The notes under the pieces are model-generated. The model had not been told where the DNA came from and did not search any database. It saw only the letters and a program-made list of their open reading frames with translations. Position numbers and translations under genes: made by a program. Of a DNA stretch of 64,000 nucleotides, positions 34,581-42,910 are shown piece by piece (positions within the stretch are counted from its first letter, which is position 1; each line of letters begins with the position of its first letter). Origin of the DNA: Phyllobacterium sp. 628. GTDB taxonomy: Bacteria; Pseudomonadota; Alphaproteobacteria; Rhizobiales; Rhizobiaceae. Location: assembly GCF_014189505.1 (NCBI RefSeq), contig NZ_CP050303.1, positions 124,001-188,000 of the forward strand, read 5' to 3'.

Positions 34581-35393
34581 CTAGTGCCCGACCTTGGACA
34601 GCACATCGGCGCGCAAGAATCGCTCCACCACCAGCATAAAGCCAATAGAGGGGATGAGTAGCAGGAGCGCGGTGATGGACGCAATCTGATAGTTGCCACC
34701 CGACCCGGCCGTGTACAGCAGCAGCGGCAAAGTGTTCACATCGGGCGCGCCGACAAAATAGCTGCCGGTGAATTCATCCAGCGATTCCAGAAAGACGAAA
34801 ATTGCACTGGCGAGCAGCCCCGGCGCGGCCAGGGGCAGCGTGATATCACGGAAAGCCCGCAAGGGACCGGCACCAATGGAACGTGCGGCTTCTTCCAGAT
34901 CAATATCGACGGACGAGAAGGCGGCCGTGGCGATCCACACCGCATAGACGAGACCGTGGGTGACGTGAACGAGAACCACGCCCAAAATCGTGCCGTTCAG
35001 GCCAATCTGATAAAAGAAGCGGGCAATGTTCACATAGACCGGCAGGTTGGGAAATGCCTGCGGAATGAGGAATGCCAGAAGGATCAGGCTGCGGAACGGC
35101 AGTTTCAGACGCGACAGGGCATAACCGGCAGGAACCGCCAGCGCCAATGCGAGGATCACCGTCAGCACAGCGACGATAATGCTGGTCATCAGCGATTCCA
35201 TTGCATTGCCGCGCGGTGAGAACACGCGCTGCCAGAAGCTGAAACCGTATTCCAGCGGCAGCATGTGCGGAAAATACCATTTCTCCGCCACGGTCCACAG
35301 CAACAGGTTGGTCAATGGGCCGAAAATGACAAAGGCGAGCAGGCCCAGAACAAGGGCGCGCGGCAGCCACCACAGATCGATCCGGGCCATCAT
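34581..35393 (-). CDS. ABC transporter permease (PotC-like)
   Basis: 270 residues, six helices. The cytoplasmic coupling loop EAARSIGAGPLRAFRDITLPLAAPGLLASAIFVFLESLDEF is the EAA motif of spermidine/putrescine and iron-type permeases. The ATG overlaps the stop of the first permease gene (ATGA). Together with that permease it forms the channel for the importer. Confidence 0.9.
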   Translation of the reverse strand: MMARIDLWWLPRALVLGLLAFVIFGPLTNLLLWTVAEKWYFPHMLPLEYGFSFWQRVFSPRGNAMESLMTSIIVAVLTVILALALAVPAGYALSRLKLPFRSLILLAFLIPQAFPNLPVYVNIARFFYQIGLNGTILGVVLVHVTHGLVYAVWIATAAFSSVDIDLEEAARSIGAGPLRAFRDITLPLAAPGLLASAIFVFLESLDEFTGSYFVGAPDVNTLPLLLYTAGSGGNYQIASITALLLLIPSIGFMLVVERFLRADVLSKVGH

Positions 35394-36211
35394 GAGCGAT
35401 CCTTTACCGACTGGCGCAGATAGATGAGCGCAACACCGGCAGTCAGCAGCAGCGAAATCATGCCAAGCGCATTGGCAACGCCGTAATCGCCATGGGCATT
35501 GATGCGGAAGGCGATGTCGGCCGTCAGCATGGTGGGAGACTGGGCGTTGATCATCAACGGCACCGACAGTACCGACATCATGGTGACGAACGACAGGATG
35601 AGACCGACGAGCAATGTGCCGGTGATCTGCGGCAGGACAATCTCAATGAGGATGCGCAGGCGCGAGGCACCGAGATTGCGCGCGGCCTCGATGGTGCTGC
35701 GGTCAAGCGAAGCCATCGCACCGGCGACCAGCAGCGTTACAAAAGGCGTTTGCTTCCAGACAAAAGCGATGACAATGCCGCGCCAGTCGAGAAAGCCGAC
35801 CGTCTGCAGCGGGGTCAGCACGCCAAGGCTGACAAGAATATTATTCATCAGGCCGTTCTTGGCGAGAAACGTGCGCAGGATCTGACCGACAACGATGAAT
35901 GGAATGAACATGGGCCAGCGATAGAGCCAGCGCAGCACGGCGACGGCGCGCTGATTTTCGCCAAGCGTGAGATAGCCGCCAATGGCAATCGAGAAAAGGC
36001 CGATCAGCAGGGTGGAGACGCCAACGATCAGCAGCGTGAAAATCATGTCGCTGGAATAGAGTTCGAAGGATTTGGAAAAATTCCCGAGGCCGTAGGTGTC
36101 GCCGACGACAAAGGCACCCACAACCGACGCGCCAAGCGGCACGATGAAAAACAGCACGATCATCACCAGTGCGGGGATGACGAGAAGAATAGCGAGAAGG
36201 CGTTTTTGCAT
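35390..36211 (-). CDS. ABC transporter permease (PotB-like)
   Basis: 273 residues from the ATG at 36211 (MQKRLLAILLVIPALVMIVL); a GTG ten codons earlier at 36241 is less likely. Six helices and the EAA loop EAARNLGASRLRILIEIVLPQITG. It is coupled to the PotC-like gene and lies downstream of the binding-protein gene, separated by a weak hairpin (36239-36256, 6-bp stem). Confidence 0.88.
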   Translation of the reverse strand: MQKRLLAILLVIPALVMIVLFFIVPLGASVVGAFVVGDTYGLGNFSKSFELYSSDMIFTLLIVGVSTLLIGLFSIAIGGYLTLGENQRAVAVLRWLYRWPMFIPFIVVGQILRTFLAKNGLMNNILVSLGVLTPLQTVGFLDWRGIVIAFVWKQTPFVTLLVAGAMASLDRSTIEAARNLGASRLRILIEIVLPQITGTLLVGLILSFVTMMSVLSVPLMINAQSPTMLTADIAFRINAHGDYGVANALGMISLLLTAGVALIYLRQSVKDRS

Positions 36212-36273
36212 CGGGATATTCCAGAAGAGGGGAGGGACCACCGGCCTGAACCGGTGATCCCGCTACTCGGCTA

Positions 36274-37410
36274 TTAGTTGGCTACATTGCGCTCATATGC
36301 TTCGAGAATTGCCGAATTGTATTTGGCAATCGGGAAGGGCTTGGCCTTGGTGGCCAGATCTTCCGGGGAGATATCGACAAAGAGCTTGTCCCAGCTGGCC
36401 TTGTCGAGTTCCGGCTGCACATATTTCACGTCAATACCGGGATACCAGTTGAAGCGCTTGACGATGCCTTCCGCCTGAACTTTCGGGCTGGTGGCAAGAG
36501 CGACGAACTTCTCGGCCAGCGCCGTGTTCGGGCTCTTGGCCGGAATGACATAGTGCATCGGCTGGCCAGGCATACCAGGAGCCGGGAGGAACAGCTTCAT
36601 TTCGGGCGGCAGCTTGCCATCGGCTTTCCACGAATAGAACATATCAACCCAGACCGGACCCATGGCGATCTCGCCGCGGCTCAGCATGTCGAGCGTGCCG
36701 GCATTGCCGGGTGTCAGCGTCGCATTGGTGGTGAAATCCTTCAGACCCGCAAAAGCCTTGTCCCACTTCTTGGTTTCTGATTCCTCGAACGGACCATTCA
36801 TCAGCGTCTTGGCATCGCCGTCGCCGAAAGCATAGATCCAGCCCATGACGAAGCTCACACCCGATGCACCGCCCTTGATGCCGTTATAGCCGAACTGTTT
36901 GGGGTTCTGCTTGGCCCAGGCGACCAGCTCTTCATATGTCTTTAGCGGATTGGGAACCAGAGCCGGATTGTAAGCGATAGCAGTCTGGCTGGAAAACATC
37001 GGCATGACATAGCCGTCAACATTGGAGCCAAGCGCCATCTTTGCCTTATCGCTGGTGACCAAGGCGCCAGATGGGATCTTCGTGCGGTAGGATTCGAGAT
37101 AACCGTCCTTGACCATTGGACCGGCGAACTTTTCATGAACCACGGCTACGTCCGCGTCCCACTTTTCGACATTGGCCTTAGACTGCGCATCGAAACGCTC
37201 GACGATCTTCTGCGAACCGGCATCGCCGGGGCCTGTGCCGACAACGCGGACCTTCGTACCCGGATTTTCCTTTTCGAAGATCGGTGCGAGGTAATCGTTG
37301 ACATAATCGACCATGTTCTGGTCGCCAGCGGTCAACACTGTGAGATCACCGGCTGCGGCAGGTGTTGCCGCCAGCCCGAGGATAAGAGAAGCCTGTAGAA
37401 ACGTTTTCAT
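36274..37410 (-). CDS. ABC transporter periplasmic binding protein (PotD/SBP_bac class)
   Basis: 378 residues with a signal peptide (ASLILGLAATPAAAG). Type II binding-protein fold: DLTVLTAGDQNMVDYVNDYL at the start, AIAYNPALVPNPLKTYEELVAWA and GEIAMGPVWVDMFYSW in the middle. The class binds polyamines, sugars, glycerol phosphates and others. Operon context (phosphodiesterase, LacI regulator) favours an organophosphate ligand; polyamine is not supported by any neighbouring enzyme. Confidence 0.88.
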   Translation of the reverse strand: MKTFLQASLILGLAATPAAAGDLTVLTAGDQNMVDYVNDYLAPIFEKENPGTKVRVVGTGPGDAGSQKIVERFDAQSKANVEKWDADVAVVHEKFAGPMVKDGYLESYRTKIPSGALVTSDKAKMALGSNVDGYVMPMFSSQTAIAYNPALVPNPLKTYEELVAWAKQNPKQFGYNGIKGGASGVSFVMGWIYAFGDGDAKTLMNGPFEESETKKWDKAFAGLKDFTTNATLTPGNAGTLDMLSRGEIAMGPVWVDMFYSWKADGKLPPEMKLFLPAPGMPGQPMHYVIPAKSPNTALAEKFVALATSPKVQAEGIVKRFNWYPGIDVKYVQPELDKASWDKLFVDISPEDLATKAKPFPIAKYNSAILEAYERNVAN

Positions 37411-37485
37411 CGTGAACTCCCGTTGAGCATGGATGTTTGTTTGGCAGTCTATGGGGCAGCGGCCAGTTGTTCTGACCTTCTGTCC

Positions 37486-38595
37486 TCAATGGGCAGGCGC
37501 AGCCGCAGAACCCTGCGGCGCGTTGAAAATGAACAGTGATTGCGCGGGGATACGCACCTTGACCGTTTCGCCTTCGGCAAAGGCGGTGTCCGCATCGACA
37601 AGGATCTCGTCCGTGCCGAGCCGCACCGCATGGCGCCAATGACCGCCGGGATAGCTCACGCTGGCGATCTGTCCGCGCAATTCGAGTGAACCCGGTTCGG
37701 CAGAGGCTGTATCGCGGCTGCCGGCGAGACGCGCGGCTTCCGCACGGAAGCGCAATTGCACCGGGCCGCTGGCAAGCGAACGGCCGGAGCGGGCCGTGAC
37801 CGTCGAAGGATTGAATGCTCCCTCCGCCAGTTCGATCTGGTCGCCATTGACGCGTGCCTGCATGGACAGAAGATTTTCCGCGCCCATGAACGCCGCGACG
37901 AAAGGCGAGGCGGGCTTGTTATAGACTTCTTCCGGGGTGCCCTGCTGTTCAATGCGCCCAGCATTCATGATGACGATGCGGTCAGCCATCACCATGGCTT
38001 CCTCGCGGTCATGGGTGACGTGAATGGCGGTGATGCCAAGTCGCTTCTGCAGCGAGCGGATTTCATGGCGTACCGTCAGGCGGATACGCGCATCCAGATT
38101 GGACAAAGGCTCATCCAGCAGCAGAATCTCAGGATCGATTGCCAATGCCCGGCCAAGCGCGACGCGCTGACGCTGCCCGCCGGAAAGCTGCGCCGGCTTA
38201 CGGGCACCAAGGCCGCCCAGGCCGAGCAGGTTTTGCATCTCGTTGACGCGCGCATCGATGACATCTTTCGAGCGCTTCTGCAGCTTCAGCCCATAGCCGA
38301 TATTCTGCGCCACGGTCATGTGCGGCCACAAAGCATAGGACTGGAATACCAGTGCCATACCGCGTTTATCCGGCGGCATTTGCGTGACATCGCGGTTCGC
38401 CACGTGGATGGACCCATTGAAGGGCTTGGAAAAACCGGCGATCGTACGCAACAGCGTGGTCTTGCCACAACCGGACGAGCCGAGAAGCGCGACGAATTCA
38501 CCCTTGTGAATTGCGAGGTCCAGATTGTCGAGAACCGTCGTCGAGCCATAGCCGACGCTCATCCTCTCGACCTTGAGAAAGGCCTGATCGTTCAT
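37486..38595 (-). CDS. ABC transporter ATPase (PotA/UgpC-like)
   Basis: 369 residues from the ATG at 38595 (MNDQAFLKVERMSVGYG). Walker A GSSGCGKTT, signature LSGGQRQRVALGRAL, Walker B ILLLDEPLSNLD, switch histidine in VTHDREEA, then a C-terminal TOBE-type regulatory region of about 130 residues. First gene of the leftward operon, followed by binding protein, two permeases, LacI regulator and phosphodiesterase. Placing the ATPase first is common in this family. Confidence 0.9.
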   Translation of the reverse strand: MNDQAFLKVERMSVGYGSTTVLDNLDLAIHKGEFVALLGSSGCGKTTLLRTIAGFSKPFNGSIHVANRDVTQMPPDKRGMALVFQSYALWPHMTVAQNIGYGLKLQKRSKDVIDARVNEMQNLLGLGGLGARKPAQLSGGQRQRVALGRALAIDPEILLLDEPLSNLDARIRLTVRHEIRSLQKRLGITAIHVTHDREEAMVMADRIVIMNAGRIEQQGTPEEVYNKPASPFVAAFMGAENLLSMQARVNGDQIELAEGAFNPSTVTARSGRSLASGPVQLRFRAEAARLAGSRDTASAEPGSLELRGQIASVSYPGGHWRHAVRLGTDEILVDADTAFAEGETVKVRIPAQSLFIFNAPQGSAAAPAH

Positions 38596-38917
38596 TTTCC
38601 ATCCCATTGCGCAGCTGTGCAATTTTTTTCTTTGTACTGTCTGTTTATAACAACGGGATGACAAGTGAAAAATTTTGACAGGTTTCACGCAACCAATTCA
38701 CGGCGTGAAAACATGAAATTCAGGAGGCATATCGATCAGTGCCATTGCCGGAAGGCCAATACAATTTGCTGGCGTCAGCCAATGGAAAACTCGACCAAGT
38801 CCTGCAACTTTTGTATGGTGTCATAGAACCGTTATTCGGCTTGTATAGGGGTAACCGATCATTGTGAGCCCGCCAAACCAGAGCGGGCCCGTCTCGTCCA
38901 GACAAAAAGGGGTTATC
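38596..38917. other. Divergent promoter region between two ABC systems
   Basis: 322 bp. It contains the LacI-like site at 38606-38623 and a 7-bp inverted repeat TTTCACG / CGTGAAA at 38683-38710. A further GTGAAA is at 38665. No gene is supported. Confidence 0.6.
38606..38623. promoter_or_regulatory. LacI-type operator candidate
   Basis: ATTGCGCAGCTGTGCAAT, an 18-bp palindrome with one mismatched pair, directly upstream of the ATPase start at 38595. Size and symmetry fit a LacI-family site, and a LacI gene lies in the same operon. Confidence 0.5.
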
Positions 38918-39892
38918 ATGCGCCGACTTCTCGCAGCTTCCATCTTGCTTGCCGCTGGCCTGCAGCCAGTCTTCGCTGCCGATGGCAAACTGGTGCTTTA
39001 TACCAGCCAGCCCAACACGGACGCGCAGCAGACCGCCGACGCTTTCATGGCAAAGAATCCGGGTATCAAGGTGGAATGGGTGCGCGACGGAACGCCGAAG
39101 ATCATTGCCAAACTGCGTGCAGAGATTGAAGCTGGTCAGCCGCAGCCGGACGTGCTGCTGATCGCTGACGTGGTCACCATGGAAGGCTTGAAAAAGGAAG
39201 GCCGCCTGCTGCCTTTCAAGGATGCCAAGACATCCGGTATCGACGCCGCCCTGGTTGATAAGGACGGCACTTATTTTTCCACCAAGCTGATCACAACAGG
39301 CATTGTCTACAACACCAAGGCGCCGTTCGTCCCGACAAGCTGGGCCGATCTTGCGAAGCCGGAAGCCAAGGGACTGGTCACCATGCCAAGCCCGCTGACT
39401 TCAGGTGCAGCGCTTATCCACACAGTGACGCTGACTGAAAATCTCAAGCAGGGTTGGGATTATTACGCCGAGCTTGCCAAGAATGGTGCGCAGGCGGCGG
39501 GCGGCAACGGCGATATTCTCAAAGCCGTCAGCGGCGGCGACAAGCTGTACGGCATGATCGTCGACTACATGCCGATCCGCGAGAAGGCCAAGGGTGCACC
39601 GGTTGAATTCGTCTTCCCGAAAGAAGGCGTTTCTGCTGTGACCGAACCTGCCGGCATCCTCTCCACCGCAAAAAATCCTGAAGCAGCCAAAGCTTTCATC
39701 GACTTCCTCCTCTCGAAGGACGGTCAGGAACTCGCCGCCAAGATGGGCTATATCCCGGCAAGCGCCGATGTTGCCCTGCCTGCCGGCTACCCGGATCGTG
39801 CGTCGATCAAGGTCATGAAATTTGACGCGGCTGGCGCGCTCGCCAACGAGACGAAAAACAAAGAGAAATTCAGCGAAGTCATGGGACAGTAA
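38918..39892 (+). CDS. ABC transporter binding protein (ferric iron/phosphonate class)
   Basis: 324 residues from the ATG at 38918, with AAAAAGGGG ahead of it. The signal peptide is RRLLAASILLAAGLQPVFA. The fold is the FbpA/PhnS-type binding protein: GKLVLYTSQPNTDAQQTADAF, PDVLLIADVVTMEGL, GIVYNTKAPFVPTSWADLA, and YGMIVDYMPIREKAKGAPV. The adjacent tyrosine pair used by FbpA for iron is not evident, so 2-aminoethylphosphonate or another anion is as likely as ferric iron. The permease gene follows after 6 bp. Confidence 0.87.
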   Translation: MRRLLAASILLAAGLQPVFAADGKLVLYTSQPNTDAQQTADAFMAKNPGIKVEWVRDGTPKIIAKLRAEIEAGQPQPDVLLIADVVTMEGLKKEGRLLPFKDAKTSGIDAALVDKDGTYFSTKLITTGIVYNTKAPFVPTSWADLAKPEAKGLVTMPSPLTSGAALIHTVTLTENLKQGWDYYAELAKNGAQAAGGNGDILKAVSGGDKLYGMIVDYMPIREKAKGAPVEFVFPKEGVSAVTEPAGILSTAKNPEAAKAFIDFLLSKDGQELAAKMGYIPASADVALPAGYPDRASIKVMKFDAAGALANETKNKEKFSEVMGQ

Positions 39893-39898
39893 GCCGTC

Positions 39899-41650
39899 TT
39901 GGCAGTCACGCATTCCATAGCCAGTGCCGGGCCCGCATCCACCCGTGCGGGCTCACGCCTTTACAGGGTTTGGCGCTATTTCAGGCAGGACGGCGGATTG
40001 TCGGCTGTGCTGGTTCTGGCCATCATCTTTGTCCTGAGTTTCCTGCCTATGCTGCGGTTGCTGGTCACAGCCATTGCGCCCGGCGGCGAAATTGATCTGG
40101 GCGCCATGGCGGAGCGGCTTTCCAGCGCCTCCGTGATGCGGGCTACACTGAACACGCTGGTAACGGCTTTCTTCGGTGCCCTGCTGGCGCTTTTGGTCGG
40201 CGCACCGTTTGCCATCGGTATCGCCATGACCGATTTGCCGGGACGCAAGACCCTCGGTTTTCTGCTGCTGCTGCCATTGATGATCGCGCCGCAAGTCATG
40301 GCGCTGTCGTGGCTGCATCTGTTCGGACCATCGAGCACCCTGCTCGGCGCATTCGGCCTTGCACCACCGCCCGGCACCACCAATCCCCTGCTGGGGCGCA
40401 ACGGCATTATCCTGCTTTACGCGATCCAGCATGCCCCCATCGTCTTCATCACGCTGCGCGCCGGGCTCACCCGTGTTCCGCGCGATCTGGTCGAAGCTGC
40501 CCGTTCGTCCGGCTCTTCGCCGCTACATGTGCTGATGACCATCGTCTTGCCCATGGTGCGGCCCCATCTGGTTGCAGCAACGGCGCTGGCCTTTGTCTCC
40601 GGCGTCGGCAATTTCGGCATTCCCGCCTTGCTCGGCATGCCGGTCAATTATCTCACGCTTACCACCCTGATCTACCAGCGCATCGCCAGTTTCGGCCCCA
40701 GTGTCCTGCCGCAGGTAGCTGCGCTGTCTGTGCTGATTGCCTTGCTGGCTTTGCTTGGCGTTCTTCTGCAAGGGCTGGCATTGAAGAAAGTCAGCCACCG
40801 TTTCACCGCCGGGATACCGGCGCGGTTCACGCTTGGCGGGTACCGGCTGCCGCTGGCAATTCTTGGCTGGGTCGCCATTCTATTTATGCTGATCCTGCCG
40901 GTACTGGCACTGGTCACAACTGCGCTGATCCCTTCATTCGGCGTACCCCTCAACTGGTCAACCCTGACCTTTGCCAATTTCGAGGAAGTGCTGTTCCGGC
41001 AAGCCTCGACCAGCCGCGCTTTCTGGAATTCCGCAACCCTGGCAGGCAGCGCAGCGCTGATCCTCGCCATCGGCTCCATTCCGGTTGCCGTCGGGCTCGA
41101 ACGTTTCTCCCGCCTGTCGCAACGGATATTGCACGGCGCCATCGAATTGCCCTATGCCTTGCCGGGCATTGTGCTGGCCATTGCCTGCATACTGTTGTTT
41201 CTGCGGCCGCTGCCGTTGATCGGCAGTCTCTATGGCACAGCCTGGATTATTCTTGCCGCCTATCTCATGCGCTTCTTTGCCCTGGCAATGAAACCTGTCA
41301 CGACGGCCATTGGTCAGTTGTCGCGCGATCTCAATGAAGCTGCCGCCGTATCCGGAGCCGGACCAATGCGCCGGTTGTTGACTATCACCGGACCGTTGAC
41401 AGCGCCTGCCGCTATTGCCGGTGCATTGCTGGTTTTCATGAGCGCCTTCAACGAATTGACGGTTTCAGCGCTTCTCTGGTCAAGTGGCCATGAAACGCTG
41501 GGCGTGGTTCTGTTCAGTCTGGAAGAGGCGGGGCTTGGCACCCATGCGGCGGCCATTGCCGTGACCACGATTGTCATCGTCGTTGCCCTGCTCGGCGTCC
41601 TAGACCGGCTTGGCAGAAAACTGCCACCCGGCGTTTTGCCGTGGCGTTAG
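39899..41650 (+). CDS. ABC transporter permease, fused two-domain (FbpB/PhnU-V-like)
   Basis: 583 residues with two permease units of about 270 residues, each with an EAA loop: EAARSSGSSPLHVLMTIVLPMVRP in the first and EAAAVSGAGPMRRLLTITGPLTAP in the second. Fused permeases of this length are typical of ferric-iron and related importers. The only start in frame near the binding-protein stop is TTG at 39899, with a poor ribosome binding site, so translation may depend on coupling to the preceding gene. Confidence 0.87.
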   Translation: MAVTHSIASAGPASTRAGSRLYRVWRYFRQDGGLSAVLVLAIIFVLSFLPMLRLLVTAIAPGGEIDLGAMAERLSSASVMRATLNTLVTAFFGALLALLVGAPFAIGIAMTDLPGRKTLGFLLLLPLMIAPQVMALSWLHLFGPSSTLLGAFGLAPPPGTTNPLLGRNGIILLYAIQHAPIVFITLRAGLTRVPRDLVEAARSSGSSPLHVLMTIVLPMVRPHLVAATALAFVSGVGNFGIPALLGMPVNYLTLTTLIYQRIASFGPSVLPQVAALSVLIALLALLGVLLQGLALKKVSHRFTAGIPARFTLGGYRLPLAILGWVAILFMLILPVLALVTTALIPSFGVPLNWSTLTFANFEEVLFRQASTSRAFWNSATLAGSAALILAIGSIPVAVGLERFSRLSQRILHGAIELPYALPGIVLAIACILLFLRPLPLIGSLYGTAWIILAAYLMRFFALAMKPVTTAIGQLSRDLNEAAAVSGAGPMRRLLTITGPLTAPAAIAGALLVFMSAFNELTVSALLWSSGHETLGVVLFSLEEAGLGTHAAAIAVTTIVIVVALLGVLDRLGRKLPPGVLPWR

Positions 41651-41677
41651 AGCCTGCTTGAACAGGAAAGCTCTGGA

Positions 41678-42715
41678 TCAGTCCGGAATAATCCAGGCAT
41701 CCGTTACGGCGATATGTACCGTCGTGCCTGCGGGCAATGCGGCGGCACTGTCGAGCGTCAGGCGCTCACCATTTGGCAGTTTCAGCCGTGTTTCATAGAT
41801 CGCGCCGCGATAGGTGCTGTCCTGTACTTTCGCGGGAAGCCCCTTGTCGGCAAGGCTGAGGGCTTCCGGGCGCAGCAGCAATTGCACATGGCTCGAGCCA
41901 TTGACCACGCCCCGGGCCGAAAGGCGATAACCGCCCACATCCACCAGCGCTGAAGCTGCGTGCCGTTCAACCACTGTGCCGGAAACCGGCGTGCCGCGCC
42001 CGATGAAACCGGCAACACGCTGATCAGCGGGCGAATGGTAGACATCGACCGGCGGGGCGATCTGCAGAATGTTGCCCGCATGCATGACGGCGATACGGTC
42101 CGACAGCGCCAGCGCTTCCGACTGATCATGCGTGACATAGACAATAGTGGCACGGGTACGCCGGTGAATGTCGCGAAAAGCCTCGATCATCGAAGCGCGC
42201 AAATGCATATCGAGATTGGCGAGCGGCTCATCGAAGAGAATGATTTTCGCATCGGCCACCAGACAGCGGGCGAGAGCCACACGCTGGCGCTGCCCGCCAG
42301 ACAGTTCCTCAATCCGGCGATTGGCAAAACCGCCAAGGCTGACGCTGTCCAGCACAGTTTCGACGCGGCTTGCGATCTCGGCTTTGGCGACCTTACGGGT
42401 CTTCAGGGGATAGGCGACATTCTCTGCAGCATTCATATGCGGCCACAGTGCATAGGACTGGAAGACGACACCGACACCGCGCTCTTCCGGCGTCTTCTGG
42501 CGGTGCGCATCGGCGATCAGCTCTTCGTCAAATTTGATGGCGCCATTGTCGGGCGCTTCAAACCCGGCAATCAGACGCAGCAGAGTGGTCTTGCCGCAAC
42601 CGGATGGCCCCAGCAGCGAGGTGAACGAGCCCGCAGGAAAATCGATGGAGATATTGTTGAGAGCAATTGTCTCGCCAAAACGCTTGGTCAGGTTCTGAAT
42701 GTGAATGTCAGTCAT
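41678..42715 (-). CDS. ABC transporter ATPase (FbpC/PotA-like), convergent to its partners
   Basis: 345 residues. Walker A GPSGCGKTT, signature LSGGQRQRVALARCL, Walker B IILFDEPLANLD, VTHDQSEA, and a C-terminal TOBE region. It lies directly after the fused permease gene but on the other strand, 27 bp away. It is the only free ATPase for that transporter in the window, so it probably serves it from its own promoter. It could also be shared with other systems. Confidence 0.9.
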   Translation of the reverse strand: MTDIHIQNLTKRFGETIALNNISIDFPAGSFTSLLGPSGCGKTTLLRLIAGFEAPDNGAIKFDEELIADAHRQKTPEERGVGVVFQSYALWPHMNAAENVAYPLKTRKVAKAEIASRVETVLDSVSLGGFANRRIEELSGGQRQRVALARCLVADAKIILFDEPLANLDMHLRASMIEAFRDIHRRTRATIVYVTHDQSEALALSDRIAVMHAGNILQIAPPVDVYHSPADQRVAGFIGRGTPVSGTVVERHAASALVDVGGYRLSARGVVNGSSHVQLLLRPEALSLADKGLPAKVQDSTYRGAIYETRLKLPNGERLTLDSAAALPAGTTVHIAVTDAWIIPD

Positions 42716-42910
42716 GCGCCACTTTTACAATGCTTTGTGATCTTTGCCAGCGGATGCAAGCCGCCTTGCGAGAGTGAGATGCGTCAAACTCTCCTCCGCC
42801 TATGCGCCAAACCCGTTACAACGATGTGACGGATCGCTGAGGTGCGGGGTTGCCTTCACATATCTATCTATAGGGTCTCACCATCTTCATAAACACGGTG
42901 GGAACCGGAA
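42716..42910. other. Promoter region of the convergent ATPase gene
   Basis: 195 bp between the histidine kinase stop and the ATPase start, both leftward. No strong element could be supported. Confidence 0.4.

Noticed and set aside
34571..34699. N-terminal extension of the LacI regulator to a GTG at 34699
   Set aside because: The extension lies inside the upstream permease gene and is cysteine/tryptophan-rich shadow sequence; the ATG at 34570 follows AGAGGA.
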